The notes: generated by a model from the letters alone, not told the origin. A stretch of 64,000 bases of DNA from CAZKUR01 sp964556005 (GCA_964556005.1 CAZKUR010000005.1:20200-84199), one strand, 5' to 3'. Counted from the first letter of the stretch, positions 17,718-26,817 are shown. Made by a program: numbers and translations.

Positions 17718-18632
17718 TTACGGCTCCTCGCCATATTTTTTCTCACCGGCAGTTACTTTAATATTTAGGTAATTTTCTTTCGGCGGAAGGGGACAGGTGG
17801 CAAACCGTGTAAATGCACACGGCGGATTATATGCTTTGTTAAAATCAATCACTACATCATCATTGGAGTCCGGAAGTGACGTATAAACAAACCTTCCAGC
17901 GCCGTAAGTTTCTTTTCCGTTTGTTAAATCTGCAAAGATGATGAAAAATTCGTTGCCTTCCTTTACTGGAAGCAGAGTAAAATCTTTATCTTTTAAGCGA
18001 AATGATAGTTCACCCACAGCCGTATCTTTTTCAACCGAATTTATAATATTCGGTATTTCAATTATCCTTATTTCTTTGAAGGGATGAAATTTAGCCGTGA
18101 CCCGCCAATCTTCATTTATCGGATAAGTATCTATTCCCTTAAATGTTTTTAGAAGCGGAGCATCTAAGTCTCTTAAACGAATTCCCAATCTTCCGTTGCG
18201 GTTTATTACAAACCATCTTAAAGTTCCCCATTGCATTACAGTTGGGTTGTTGTTTAGGTCGTCTATTAATTCCAAACTATTAATTAGCTTGCCGTCAACT
18301 GTTACGTTTACGTCCGGATTTATTTTTATAGTAGCTTTTCCTTGAGAAACGAAAAAAGTTCCGATAATTTTAGGAGCTTTTTGTGGAAAAACAATATTAT
18401 TGCTTGTATCCGAACCGAAAGTATTTTGCCCGTCATGCAGCCAGTACAAACCGGTTAGATTCAGCCAGCCGTTTTCTTTTTTCAGTCCTTCAATTCTTTG
18501 TTGATGCCAGTCTTTTATTTCTTGAATGTATTTTGGACTTCCTTTTTGAACGGGCTCTTTCTTTCCGCAACCCGCAAAAAACAATAAGCTCACAACAAAA
18601 ATAACCGACGAAAAAAAACAAAAATTTTTCAT
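17718..18632 (-). CDS. DUF1684 lipoprotein
   Basis: A 304-residue protein. The N-terminus is a lipoprotein signal (VVSLLFFAGCGKKEP, lipidated Cys about residue 22). The mature part begins YIQEIKDWHQQRIEGLKKENGWLNLTGLYWL, the classic DUF1684 start, and ends with FNKAYNPPCAFTRFATCPLPPKENYLNI, the family's C-terminal block with two Cys. Function is unknown. It is the intact paralogue of the decayed fragment at 14357-14533. All conserved blocks are present. Confidence 0.92.
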   Translation of the reverse strand: MKNFCFFSSVIFVVSLLFFAGCGKKEPVQKGSPKYIQEIKDWHQQRIEGLKKENGWLNLTGLYWLHDGQNTFGSDTSNNIVFPQKAPKIIGTFFVSQGKATIKINPDVNVTVDGKLINSLELIDDLNNNPTVMQWGTLRWFVINRNGRLGIRLRDLDAPLLKTFKGIDTYPINEDWRVTAKFHPFKEIRIIEIPNIINSVEKDTAVGELSFRLKDKDFTLLPVKEGNEFFIIFADLTNGKETYGAGRFVYTSLPDSNDDVVIDFNKAYNPPCAFTRFATCPLPPKENYLNIKVTAGEKKYGEEP

Positions 18633-18908
18633 TATTTAACTCGCAATAATCCTTAAAATTAATAAAGGAAGGCAAATAGTAATGGAAAGAACTTTTTATA
18701 TTCCTCACACTTAAATTTTTAATGTTTTAAAAATCACTATATAAAAATACGCAACACAAAATAATATCAAATGAAATAAGGCATATTAAAAGTGAAGTTT
18801 TCTGGATTTAATAAAAAACGAAAATATTTATCGGCAAGAGTATAAAAGAAAAACCCCCATTAATATTTTTTGTCTAATTAAATTTCCTCATGTTAAAGAG
18901 AACTGATT

Positions 18909-20975
18909 TTACAATCCAATCTTTACATTCCCGAATATTTCTCTCGTTGGGCCCGGCTGATAAGAATTCCCATCAGGATCAGGTTCGGTGAATGCAACCC
19001 ATTTCTTATTAAATAAATTTTTAACGTTTAAGCTTACTTCGCCGTGTGTATATTTGATGTCCCAGTTGTAAGCCAATCGTGCATTAACCAAAGTAAAGCC
19101 ATCCTGGTAGATATTTGGATTGTCGGTATAAATTGTCCACTTGGAATTATACTGCACTCCTGCACCAACTGTGAAATTATTAAGGAACCTGTATTCAAGA
19201 TCGGCATAAAGCTGATGCTGCGGGCAATTCGGCAGCCAGTTACCGTCTATACTATCAGGCGCCGTATATTTGAAATTTTGATATGTATAAGCTAATTGGA
19301 AAGTAACCGGAGAAATAGGTTCGACTTCAAAGGATGCTTCCAATCCAAATCTTCTGCTCGAACCTGCATTTCTATAAAAGGTTTCTCCTATTCTACTTGG
19401 GAGAATACGGTATCTGTCGAAATCCTTATCGGAAGTCATGTAAAAACCATCTATATCATAATATACTTCTTTAACCGGTGTTCCGCGGAAACCGAGATCG
19501 AATCCCTGAGAAGTGGAAGGCTCAAGATTCATGTTGAATCCGCCGGGATTCACCGGGTTGCTTGCCAGTTCTTCCGTAGCAGGCGGTAGGAATCCCTGTC
19601 CCCAGCTTGCATAGATATTTAAATTATCCGTAGGCGAATAAGTGACACCTGCTCTTGCAGTAACTTTATCAAAATTCTTACTGCCTGAAAGATTGATTGC
19701 GTCGATTAATAAATCGGTCAATTTGTTAGTGATATTATCATAACGAACATTCAACATAACACTCCACTGTTTCCCTATTTCAATTCTATCTAAAATAAAT
19801 GTACCAATTCCGCCTTGATCGATAGTTTCATTTGAGAGCAAAGTTGAACCTTCTAAACCGCCTACTAAATTGGTGTCTATATACTCATCAATTCTTTGCC
19901 ATTGAAAATCAGAACCAACGCTGATAAAGTTTTTAAGATTTTCATTTCCGCTGCTGAATTGATATTGAATTGTTCCTCCCGGTGTAAAATATCTATCATG
20001 CCACATATATCTGGAGCCCAATTCTTTATAACCTGTTGTTCTTAAATATGCGTTGAAATTCAGAATCTGGTTATCGTTTATTTTTACATCTCCGACAAAC
20101 CCTCCCGTAAATCTCGATGTTTGTTGAAGTTCATCTCTCGGAACTGCATCGTCGTTAGGTGTTCTCGGATCAAGTGCAAGCTGTGCAAGGTTCAATCCTT
20201 CAGGGTTCTCATTGCTGTAATAGGTGTAAGATAGTAGTTGTGTTAAATTAACTTTATCGGATAAGTTGAAATTAATTTTACTGCTGAAATTTTGTCCCTG
20301 AAATGCGGAATGAATTCTGTAACCGTCGCCCATTATTCTTGAGTAGCTGACACGGTAATTTATATTATCGGAACTGCCGTTAGTTTGAACGAAGGCTTTC
20401 CAGAAACCGTTTGTACCGAAGCTGCTGAATGCTTCGGCGTTAAAAGGTTTGATTCCGCCACATAGTGTAGTAATATTGATTATTCCACCGGAAGCGCCGC
20501 CGCCGTACAATGCGGCCGAAGGTCCTCTTAACACTTCAACATTGCTTACTGTCTCCCAATCGACATCGTACAAATCAGGTGCGAATCCTGTAGGATCGTT
20601 CAAAGGAATTCCATCCAATAAAATTTTAATTCCTCTTATTCCATGTTCGGAAAGTATGCCCTGTCCGCGGATAGATAAATGAAGCCGTTCTCCATCGGCC
20701 TGGTTTTCAACTCTAACACCCGGAACGAGGCTAAGCGCTTCATCGGCAGAAATTCCGCGTACCATTGTTCTTAAAGTTTTTTGATCTACAATCGAAGTAG
20801 CCGACGGATTTTCCTTAAATGGAATATTGATTCTTGGTGCTGTTACCATTACTTCCGTTGGATAAACGTATTGTGGTACTTTTGTTGTATCTGTTTTTTG
20901 ATCTTTATTTTGAGAATAAATACCCAAAGTAAAGATCATCATTAATGTAACTATAGAAAGAATAAATGATTTCAT
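18909..20975 (-). CDS. TonB-dependent outer-membrane receptor
   Basis: A 688-residue receptor. A signal peptide (about 1-21) is followed by a short linker and the plug domain: IPFKENPSATSIVDQKTL, ALSLVPGVRVENQADGERLHLSIRGQG, and LRGPSAALYGGGASGGIINITT. The 22-strand barrel runs to the end (PTREIFGNVKIGL). It has no CarboxypepD-like N-terminal extension, unlike the receptor at 42892. It resembles siderophore or metal receptors of the FecA/FhuE type, but the ligand is not readable. GAGGGG precedes the ATG. A small anchored protein gene (21099) lies upstream on the same strand. Confidence 0.9.
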   Translation of the reverse strand: MKSFILSIVTLMMIFTLGIYSQNKDQKTDTTKVPQYVYPTEVMVTAPRINIPFKENPSATSIVDQKTLRTMVRGISADEALSLVPGVRVENQADGERLHLSIRGQGILSEHGIRGIKILLDGIPLNDPTGFAPDLYDVDWETVSNVEVLRGPSAALYGGGASGGIINITTLCGGIKPFNAEAFSSFGTNGFWKAFVQTNGSSDNINYRVSYSRIMGDGYRIHSAFQGQNFSSKINFNLSDKVNLTQLLSYTYYSNENPEGLNLAQLALDPRTPNDDAVPRDELQQTSRFTGGFVGDVKINDNQILNFNAYLRTTGYKELGSRYMWHDRYFTPGGTIQYQFSSGNENLKNFISVGSDFQWQRIDEYIDTNLVGGLEGSTLLSNETIDQGGIGTFILDRIEIGKQWSVMLNVRYDNITNKLTDLLIDAINLSGSKNFDKVTARAGVTYSPTDNLNIYASWGQGFLPPATEELASNPVNPGGFNMNLEPSTSQGFDLGFRGTPVKEVYYDIDGFYMTSDKDFDRYRILPSRIGETFYRNAGSSRRFGLEASFEVEPISPVTFQLAYTYQNFKYTAPDSIDGNWLPNCPQHQLYADLEYRFLNNFTVGAGVQYNSKWTIYTDNPNIYQDGFTLVNARLAYNWDIKYTHGEVSLNVKNLFNKKWVAFTEPDPDGNSYQPGPTREIFGNVKIGL

Positions 20976-21098
20976 ATTCTTCCCCTCCGTAAAAGTGAAT
21001 AAAAATAGTTTAATTAATAGATTTATACCTATGCCCTTGTTTGAGCATTTGCCAAATCTTTTTCTAATATTAGGGTCTGAATTTATTTTGAAGTGACC

Positions 21099-21617
21099 TT
21101 ATGCTTGACGGGGAGGGGGAGTGGGTACCCGGGGTAAAAAACTTTTATAATAATTATTTAAAAAACCACACACCGCCTCAGTATCTGTTAAAGGCGGAAT
21201 AGTTTTAAATATGCTGATTAAGTAAAAAGGTAAACTTCTTGTTATAAAATGATTTTTAGAAAGATTTTTATTTATAAATATGCATGCATTAATAAATAAT
21301 TCTTCTTCTTCTTTGTCGTTCCTGCAATAGATATACATCTTGTCATTCGTTTTATTTAAACGAACTACATCAAATAATTTTCCATTATATCTGAATTCCT
21401 TGCCTTCTTTAACCCAAATGAATTTTGAACTACCGTTATTAATATCCGGCTTATAAATTACAAACAAAGTTAGGTCTTTATCCAGGATATTTGTAGAAAT
21501 TCTCTCTTTAACTTTGTTTTGAATAATTTCTTGCTGAAGTTTAAATAAAAATAAAAATCCCCCTATGTTGAAGAAAAGGAAAAGAGTAATCAATAGTGCA
21601 GTTATTTTTTTCAGCAT
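21099..21617 (-). CDS. Anchored envelope protein beside TonB receptor
   Basis: A 172-residue protein with an N-terminal hydrophobic segment (about 5-26). The soluble part has FIWVKEGKEFRYNGKLFDVVRL and KMYIYCRNDKEEEELF, then a Pro-rich tail ending PTPPPRQA. Proteins of this shape (EF.YNG.MYD.V followed by Y.C..D..E) recur in Bacteroidota next to TonB receptors and metal-related genes. I know no assigned function. It is on the same strand as the receptor, 124 bases upstream of the receptor's start. Confidence 0.6.
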   Translation of the reverse strand: MLKKITALLITLFLFFNIGGFLFLFKLQQEIIQNKVKERISTNILDKDLTLFVIYKPDINNGSSKFIWVKEGKEFRYNGKLFDVVRLNKTNDKMYIYCRNDKEEEELFINACIFINKNLSKNHFITRSLPFYLISIFKTIPPLTDTEAVCGFLNNYYKSFLPRVPTPPPRQA

Positions 21618-21767
21618 TTTACGATAATAAAAAAATAAAACAACTGTATCTAATCTAAAAAATTAATAAATCATATTCGTTAGTAATGATGAATAGTTTA
21701 TAGGTATGAAATAAACAGAATCTTTCGACAAAGAGAAAAATAATTTTAAATAAACCTTCAATGGGAT

Positions 21768-22121
21768 TTAATTTTTCTTATTATAAACATATTTAATAAT
21801 CTCCGCTTTCTCGATTGTGATTAACCCTCCGCTGTTTGCCTCATCAAAGATTTTATTTAAGACAGGCAGGAAATTTTCAACTTTCTCAATTTCATCTACA
21901 ATCTCAATTACCATCGGCATATCTTCGGAAAGTCTTAGGATTTTTGAAGTATGAATTCTGCTTGAGCCGCCGAATCCCATAATACCTTTGAAAACTGTTG
22001 CACCGGCAAGCCCTGATTTTCTTGCTTCTTGAACAATTTTTTCATAAACAGGCAAGCGGTTAATCTGATCATCTTCCCCGACGAAAATTCTTAATAATTT
22101 TACATCGCCTTTTATTTCCAT
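21768..22121 (-). CDS. DUF190 protein linked to fluoride channel
   Basis: A 117-residue cytoplasmic protein with the DUF190 pattern: LLRIFVGEDDQINRLPVYEKIVQEARKSGLAGATV, then KGIMGFGGSSRIHTSKILRLSEDMPMVIEIVD, both diagnostic. The fold is PII-like (ferredoxin-like). Family members are routinely encoded beside CrcB/FluC. The start lies one base after the fluC stop, so the two are translated from one message under the fluoride riboswitch. A regulatory role on the channel is an inference from the PII-like fold and linkage. Confidence 0.9.
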   Translation of the reverse strand: MEIKGDVKLLRIFVGEDDQINRLPVYEKIVQEARKSGLAGATVFKGIMGFGGSSRIHTSKILRLSEDMPMVIEIVDEIEKVENFLPVLNKIFDEANSGGLITIEKAEIIKYVYNKKN

Positions 22122-22122
22122 T

Positions 22123-22506
22123 TTAAACTCCTGAAATTATTTTTGCCAAAATATAAGCAATGAAAACAAATAAAAGTGTCAACAAAACATTTAAAAGAAT
22201 ATTTGTTAATCCTAAAAACAGTTCACTTTCATTAAAAAGGCTGATGGTTTCAAAAGAAAAAGTCGAAAAAGTTGTAAGCCCGCCGCAAAAACCTGTTGTG
22301 AGTAGCAGCCTTAAGTGCGGATTGATTAAATCATTTGCGTTAAAATAAAACATTATGAATCCAAGAATGAGACTCCCGATTATGTTGACTGCGAGTGTAC
22401 CGTAAGGAAAAGTTGAAGGCAGGATTTTATAAACTACATCCGACAGCCAGTACCTTAAAGCTCCGCCAAAGCCGGCTCCTATAATTACTAAAAAATAATT
22501 TTGCAT
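22123..22506 (-). CDS. crcB: Fluoride export channel FluC (CrcB)
   Basis: A 127-residue, four-helix protein. The family signatures are present: GAGFGGALRYWLSD near the start, FPYGTLAVNIIGSLILGF with the conserved Asn, and LLLTTGFCGGLTTFSTFSFE, which holds the Phe-box and the Na+-binding backbone region. Dual-topology dimers of this protein pass fluoride out of the cell. GAGG precedes the ATG. Expression should be turned on by fluoride through the riboswitch at 22547-22622. DUF190 follows immediately. Confidence 0.96.
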   Translation of the reverse strand: MQNYFLVIIGAGFGGALRYWLSDVVYKILPSTFPYGTLAVNIIGSLILGFIMFYFNANDLINPHLRLLLTTGFCGGLTTFSTFSFETISLFNESELFLGLTNILLNVLLTLLFVFIAYILAKIISGV

Positions 22507-22546
22507 TATAATCCTCGTAATAAAATTGTCTTAAAAGTAATGTTTT

Positions 22547-22622
22547 AGGAGTTATTAGTCTCGAAGGAATAAACGGACGGTTAAACCTGTTATTTTATGC
22601 AGGTTCGGCGAACTCCATCGCC
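22547..22622 (-). promoter_or_regulatory. Fluoride riboswitch (crcB motif)
   Basis: On the minus strand the leader starts GGCGATGGAGTTCGCC, the nearly invariant 5' block of the crcB RNA motif. A hairpin with arms AACCTG and CAGGTT follows, then AACCG, and finally CTAATAACTCCT. The early GGAGTT and the late AACTCC can pair to make the pseudoknot-closing stem. It ends about 40 bases before the fluC ATG. The position and all core bases fit an on-switch controlling fluC and DUF190. Confidence 0.93.
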
Positions 22623-22835
22623 AATTATATTAAAAAAATCCATTTTAATATTTAAATATAAGAAATCAAAAAAATCAATTTGTGATTCAACGAATTGCAA
22701 AATGAAGCTTTGTAAGAATTGTGTTATCTTTTAAACAAGATTAAGGTATATTAAAATATTGCGTTGCCTTGGTCGAAATTATATTTTTTATTAAAGATTA
22801 TTTAAGTAATTTCCTGATTATAAAAAGGAGGCGTT

Positions 22836-23033
22836 ATGTCAAACATAGAACTTAAACTATCCGAACAAGAAGCAGAAATCATATTGGAAATATTGGATAA
22901 TTACTTGTCCGATCTAAGTATGGAAATAACAGATACCGACAGCATGGAATTCAGGGAAAAACTAAAAAGCAGGAGAACTTCAGTTCAAAAAGTAGTTAAA
23001 ATTCTTCGCGAAATGTCGGCCAATCAACAATAA
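22836..23033 (+). CDS. Small acidic helical protein, unknown
   Basis: A 65-residue protein (KLSEQEAEIILEILDNYLSDLSMEITDTDSMEFREKLKSRRTSVQKVVKIL) predicted to form two amphipathic helices. A strong AAGGAGG ribosome site lies six bases before the ATG, which is unusual for this AT-rich, mostly SD-poor genome. It supports real and possibly high expression. Similar small proteins are seen in Bacteroidota and Deltaproteobacteria, without a known role. Confidence 0.65.
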   Translation: MSNIELKLSEQEAEIILEILDNYLSDLSMEITDTDSMEFREKLKSRRTSVQKVVKILREMSANQQ

Positions 23034-23154
23034 TTAAGAATTAAAATGGGGGCAAACTTGCTGAACGCGGAATTTTTTATCAATTCGTAGTTTCATAATT
23101 TATCTCCGCGGCTGTATTCTATATTAAAGTTGTAAATTATATTTATGGATTTTG

Positions 23155-23964
23155 ATGCGCGATAACGTAAATATTGAAATCCCATTTAAAGGCAAAACTT
23201 ATTCTTTATACGGCCATGCTAATAATTCCGACTTATATTTCAAAATAATTTCCGGCTTAACTGGTTCTTTAATATTAAGATTTGGAAATCCCGAAGTTCT
23301 TTTAACTGAAATTAATAAACTTGCATGCAAAAAAAGAATTTTAAAATATTATCTTAATGAAAATGATAGCTCGTCTGTTGGGAGTAAACTAATTAAACAA
23401 TTAAATTCTAAACTGCACGAATATACCCTCGAAGTAAATAATCATTTGAATAGTCTATCGCTTAATGACAAATTTAAGAAAGTATTTACTATTACCGAGC
23501 AGCAGTATCATCTATACATGATTAGGATTGAGCTAATAAACAGGTTGAATATTGAAGAGTTCAAAAATTGTAATTACAAAATTGCTTTTCTGCCTCACTG
23601 CCTTCATGATCTCAGCCGGAATTGTACATCAAAACAGGATGAAATAGATTACGTTTGCAGGGGATGTTCAAAAAACTGCTATATAAATTTTGTAAGCGCT
23701 ATTCTCAGAGAGAACAACATAAATCCTTATATCTGGCGAACCGCCGATCTCAAAAAGCTGATTAAAAAATTAAAAGGAAAATTCCGTACCGTTGGAGTGT
23801 TCGGTATTGCGTGCATCCCTGAATTAATTAATGGAATGGAATTGTGCATTAAGCTCGATGTTCCCGTAACAGGCTTACCGCTGGATGCGAATAGGTGTTC
23901 AAGATGGATGGGAGAATTTCATTTTAATACGGTTAATCTTTCTAAGCTTAAAAGTATGTTTTAA
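23155..23964 (+). CDS. DUF116 cysteine-rich protein
   Basis: A TTG at 23152 precedes the ATG at 23155, which I take as the start (269 residues). The C-terminal half is DUF116: FLPHCLHD, then a Cys cluster VCRGCSKNCYI, then FGIACIPELINGMELC and LPLDANRCSRWMGEF. The conserved Cys suggest a metal or Fe-S site. Members often lie near lipoate or radical SAM genes, but no such neighbour is present here. The N-terminal 130 residues are helical and not recognised. Confidence 0.85.
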   Translation: MRDNVNIEIPFKGKTYSLYGHANNSDLYFKIISGLTGSLILRFGNPEVLLTEINKLACKKRILKYYLNENDSSSVGSKLIKQLNSKLHEYTLEVNNHLNSLSLNDKFKKVFTITEQQYHLYMIRIELINRLNIEEFKNCNYKIAFLPHCLHDLSRNCTSKQDEIDYVCRGCSKNCYINFVSAILRENNINPYIWRTADLKKLIKKLKGKFRTVGVFGIACIPELINGMELCIKLDVPVTGLPLDANRCSRWMGEFHFNTVNLSKLKSMF

Positions 23965-23975
23965 TAAACAAACAC

Positions 23976-24120
23976 ACCTCCCTGGGTAGTCATAGACCAT
24001 TCCATGATAGGAAATATGAGACACCTTTAAATAAATCAAGTTCCAGTCATGTATGGACTCTTAAAGGGGCAGGCATGACTGCCAAGTGTAATTATTTCGG
24101 AAGCAGAACACTTGTTTGCA
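23976..24120. repeat. Palindrome-rich intergenic block
   Basis: The 320-base gap between DUF116 and the next gene holds several overlapping inverted repeats and no credible gene. They are CCTTTAA (24024) / TTAAAGG (24061), CAGTCATG (24044) / CATGACTG (24074), GGCAG (24068) / CTGCC (24079), and CAAGTGT (24083) / ACACTTG (24108). A degenerate palindrome around GACCATTCC (23989-24008) resembles the perfect one at 37271. It could be a worn mobile palindromic element plus a terminator. Confidence 0.5.
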
Positions 24121-24284
24121 AGATTAACCGATGTAAAGGGGCTATATTTATTTTATTTAAGAAATTAACCGTTTACCCACATTCTTAACCGGATAAAATA
24201 TTAAACCAGTATTCTTAAAACCCAATCTTATTTCGTACGTCTTAATGAGCAAAAACGATTACAAATTTTTGAAGGGAGAGAAAA

Positions 24285-25298
24285 ATGAATAAGCAAAGAC
24301 AGCAAGCTATAATTACGCTGCCTAAAATCTTGACATTTGTAGTCCTGATTGCAGGTGCATTAATGATTCATGCATGTGCATCTTCTCAGGCCGCGGAACA
24401 AACAAATAACCAGGACAAAAAATTAAATGAGGGTGAAGAATCTTTTGCCTTTTACGATACAACAGGAGGGCAGCAGACGTACTGGGAAGCAATTTTCAAA
24501 AATCAAAAGCTTAGTGAACTATATAAAAACGGTAGTCTTATTCCCGATTCGCTGATTTCGGATTATAAAGATCTTGTTTACAATAGGATCGACAGAGTTT
24601 CCGGTGATAATCATAAACTTATTTTTCGATTTCACGATTTTCCTTTTGATTCAACGTACTTTAAACATAAAAAACATTTCAAAAATCATCTTATGTGGAT
24701 GATGCCGGATTCATGTTTTCCGTTCAACAGCAAAAAATTCCATCCTGAAATAGACAGCCTAAAGAAAGAGATGGAATTTCTGAAACATTTCAAGTTTAAC
24801 TTCAAATTCGATTCATCGAAGTTTCGTGAAAATATGAAGGAAATGATGAAAGGTTTGAAGCATTTACATTTCGACTCTTCTGATTTTAAAGTGAACATGA
24901 AAGAATTTGATAAAAGCATGAAAAAATTCGAAAAGGGAATGAAAGAATTTCAGAAAGAAATGAAAAATAAAAAATTTAATTTTGATATCGATTTATCCGG
25001 TTTGAATGATCAAATGGCAGAACTGAACGAACGGATTGGACATCTAAAGCTCGACATGTCCGGTGTAAACAAGGTGCTTCAAAAATATAACCATTTTGAA
25101 GAAGAACTAAGAAAAGAAATGGTAAACGACGGCGTAATTAAAAAAGGTGAAGATAATGTTGAAATAAAAATCGAATCAGGCTTGTTGAAAGTAAACGGTA
25201 AAAAGGTTCCCGATAATCTGTTCAAGAAATATAAAAAGTTATATAAGGATATAATGGGAAAAGATTGGCATAGTGGTGAAGAATTCGATTTGGAATAG
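24285..25298 (+). CDS. Lysine-rich lipoprotein with amphipathic repeats
   Basis: A 337-residue protein. A lipoprotein-type signal (VVLIAGALMIHACASS, Cys about residue 30) precedes a body very rich in Lys, Phe, Met and Glu. From about residue 150 there are imperfect repeats of FDSS.F..NMKEF and K.MK.F.KGMKEFQKEM type, predicting long amphipathic helices or coiled coil. The end, LLKVNGKKVPDNLFKKYKKLYKDIMGK, resembles a short C-terminal module seen in envelope proteins of Bacteroidota near M56/BlaR1-type sensors. That is recall, not a search. GGGAG before the ATG. No assigned function. Confidence 0.6.
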   Translation: MNKQRQQAIITLPKILTFVVLIAGALMIHACASSQAAEQTNNQDKKLNEGEESFAFYDTTGGQQTYWEAIFKNQKLSELYKNGSLIPDSLISDYKDLVYNRIDRVSGDNHKLIFRFHDFPFDSTYFKHKKHFKNHLMWMMPDSCFPFNSKKFHPEIDSLKKEMEFLKHFKFNFKFDSSKFRENMKEMMKGLKHLHFDSSDFKVNMKEFDKSMKKFEKGMKEFQKEMKNKKFNFDIDLSGLNDQMAELNERIGHLKLDMSGVNKVLQKYNHFEEELRKEMVNDGVIKKGEDNVEIKIESGLLKVNGKKVPDNLFKKYKKLYKDIMGKDWHSGEEFDLE

Positions 25299-25309
25299 AA
25301 ATCTTACTT

Positions 25310-26638
25310 CTAAGTTAAGTCTCTCAAAACTTCCAAATATTTTATTTGAGTTTTTAGGCCGGGAATTTTCTCCCGGCTTCTTTTTAAATCAAATTTAACA
25401 TTCGACATTTTAAATAAATTATCTATTGCGTCAAACATATTGATTTGTGGAATTAATGAATCTCTTAAGTGATGAATTAGTTTTAAAGTTCTGAAACCGT
25501 CGAACCAATATTTTTTTTGATTTAATATTTGTTTTGAGTTGGCGGTGTTTGTTAGAATTTTTCCCCAACTCTCACTAAATTTTTGCTGAAGTAAAAAATT
25601 ATAAAGTTCAGTATTTATTTTCTTTGCTTCGGATAAATAATCATTCGCACTCTTTGATTCTTCGTTATAAAATACGTTATTCCATCTTTTTAATATTTCG
25701 AAAGAAACCGTATCGTAAAGAAAATATTCGGGATGTGTTTTAGCAAAAAATCTATTTACTCTTTGTCCTGTTCCAAATGGAACCCGCCAAGATTTTCTTG
25801 CCGACGGATAAATACAAGTCGATTTAATATAATCTATATTTACTATCTTCGAAAGTTTTTCTAAGAAATAAAAATCTTCTGCTGCCTTTTTTTTATTCAT
25901 CCCGCCGATTTTAATGTAGCTTTCATAATCGCAAACCATCGTCGAACCAACCGTATGAAATGCATAAGGAGAGTTTGCATACATTAAACCCAAGACATAA
26001 TAACGAAGAAAAATTTCGTAACAAATTATTGCCTCTGCCGATTCTTTATTGTCAGGTATTTTATGTTCAAATTTTACGAAGCCTGCATGATAGCTTTTTT
26101 GATTGAAAGTATCTGCAATTTCAGTTAGATAATTTTTATCAACCTGGCAATCTGCATCAAGACAAATTAATAATTTCTTTAAGGATGATTCGTAATTAAA
26201 AATTTTTAAAGCGGCGTCCATTCCAATTTTTCGAGCTAAGCCGACACCAGCATCTTTAGCCGACAATACTTTCCCTTGAGAAGATGCGTCGATTAAAGCA
26301 ATTCTTAGACCTGAAGCGAGTAATTTTTCCTGAAAATTGTCAAAATGTCCTGTCATTTTTTTAATTATTGAGCTTAAATAATCAAGGGTTTTTTTGTTGT
26401 CGGCTTTAATATCTTCATTCGCTTTTTCAGAATTATTTACAACAAAAAGTAAAAGAGTAGTTGAAAAATATTTCCCATCATTTTCTGCAATTGAAGCGAA
26501 TAGGTCTTTTATATTCTCAGATTCGTTTATTGCCGGAATGACTATAACATTATCGATATTATCCAATCCCGCATGTTCAATATCTCTGTGGTCAGAAGAA
26601 TATTTATTAAGATATTTTTTTACTTTTTCAGGAATCAT
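25310..26638 (-). CDS. Family 2-like glycosyltransferase
   Basis: An upstream TTG at 26725 opens the frame, but the ATG at 26638 gives the better start (442 residues) directly before the enzyme-like region. VIVIPAINESENI is the GT-A start, LLICLDADCQVDKNYL carries the DXD-like metal site, and the YKIGGMNKKKAAEDFYFLEKLSK type block (KKAAEDF) fits the acceptor-side ED motif. The C-terminal 150 residues are helical and unfamiliar. No membrane helices are evident. Substrate unknown. Its last codons overlap the terminator of the convergent gene. Confidence 0.75.
   Translation of the reverse strand: MIPEKVKKYLNKYSSDHRDIEHAGLDNIDNVIVIPAINESENIKDLFASIAENDGKYFSTTLLLFVVNNSEKANEDIKADNKKTLDYLSSIIKKMTGHFDNFQEKLLASGLRIALIDASSQGKVLSAKDAGVGLARKIGMDAALKIFNYESSLKKLLICLDADCQVDKNYLTEIADTFNQKSYHAGFVKFEHKIPDNKESAEAIICYEIFLRYYVLGLMYANSPYAFHTVGSTMVCDYESYIKIGGMNKKKAAEDFYFLEKLSKIVNIDYIKSTCIYPSARKSWRVPFGTGQRVNRFFAKTHPEYFLYDTVSFEILKRWNNVFYNEESKSANDYLSEAKKINTELYNFLLQQKFSESWGKILTNTANSKQILNQKKYWFDGFRTLKLIHHLRDSLIPQINMFDAIDNLFKMSNVKFDLKRSREKIPGLKTQIKYLEVLRDLT
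25358..25385 (+). terminator. Terminator inside the convergent gene's 3' end
   Basis: GCCGGGA, a six-base loop and TCCCGGC, then TTCTTTTT, form a textbook intrinsic terminator for the plus-strand lipoprotein gene ending at 25298. The same bases encode residues near the C-terminus (EKIPGLK region) of the minus-strand glycosyltransferase, so the terminator is embedded in coding DNA. Confidence 0.75.
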
Positions 26639-26817
26639 TGGATAAAAAATAATATATTTTGGATGATAAATAAATTGAAAAATTGTTTGAACTTGTAAGA
26701 CAAGTAGATATAAGGATTGAACCAAATTTATTAATTCGAAATTATAATAATAGCCGGTTTATATAAACTGTTATGAAAGAGGGAAAAGTAATTTATACAG
26801 CATAATGCATATCTTTT

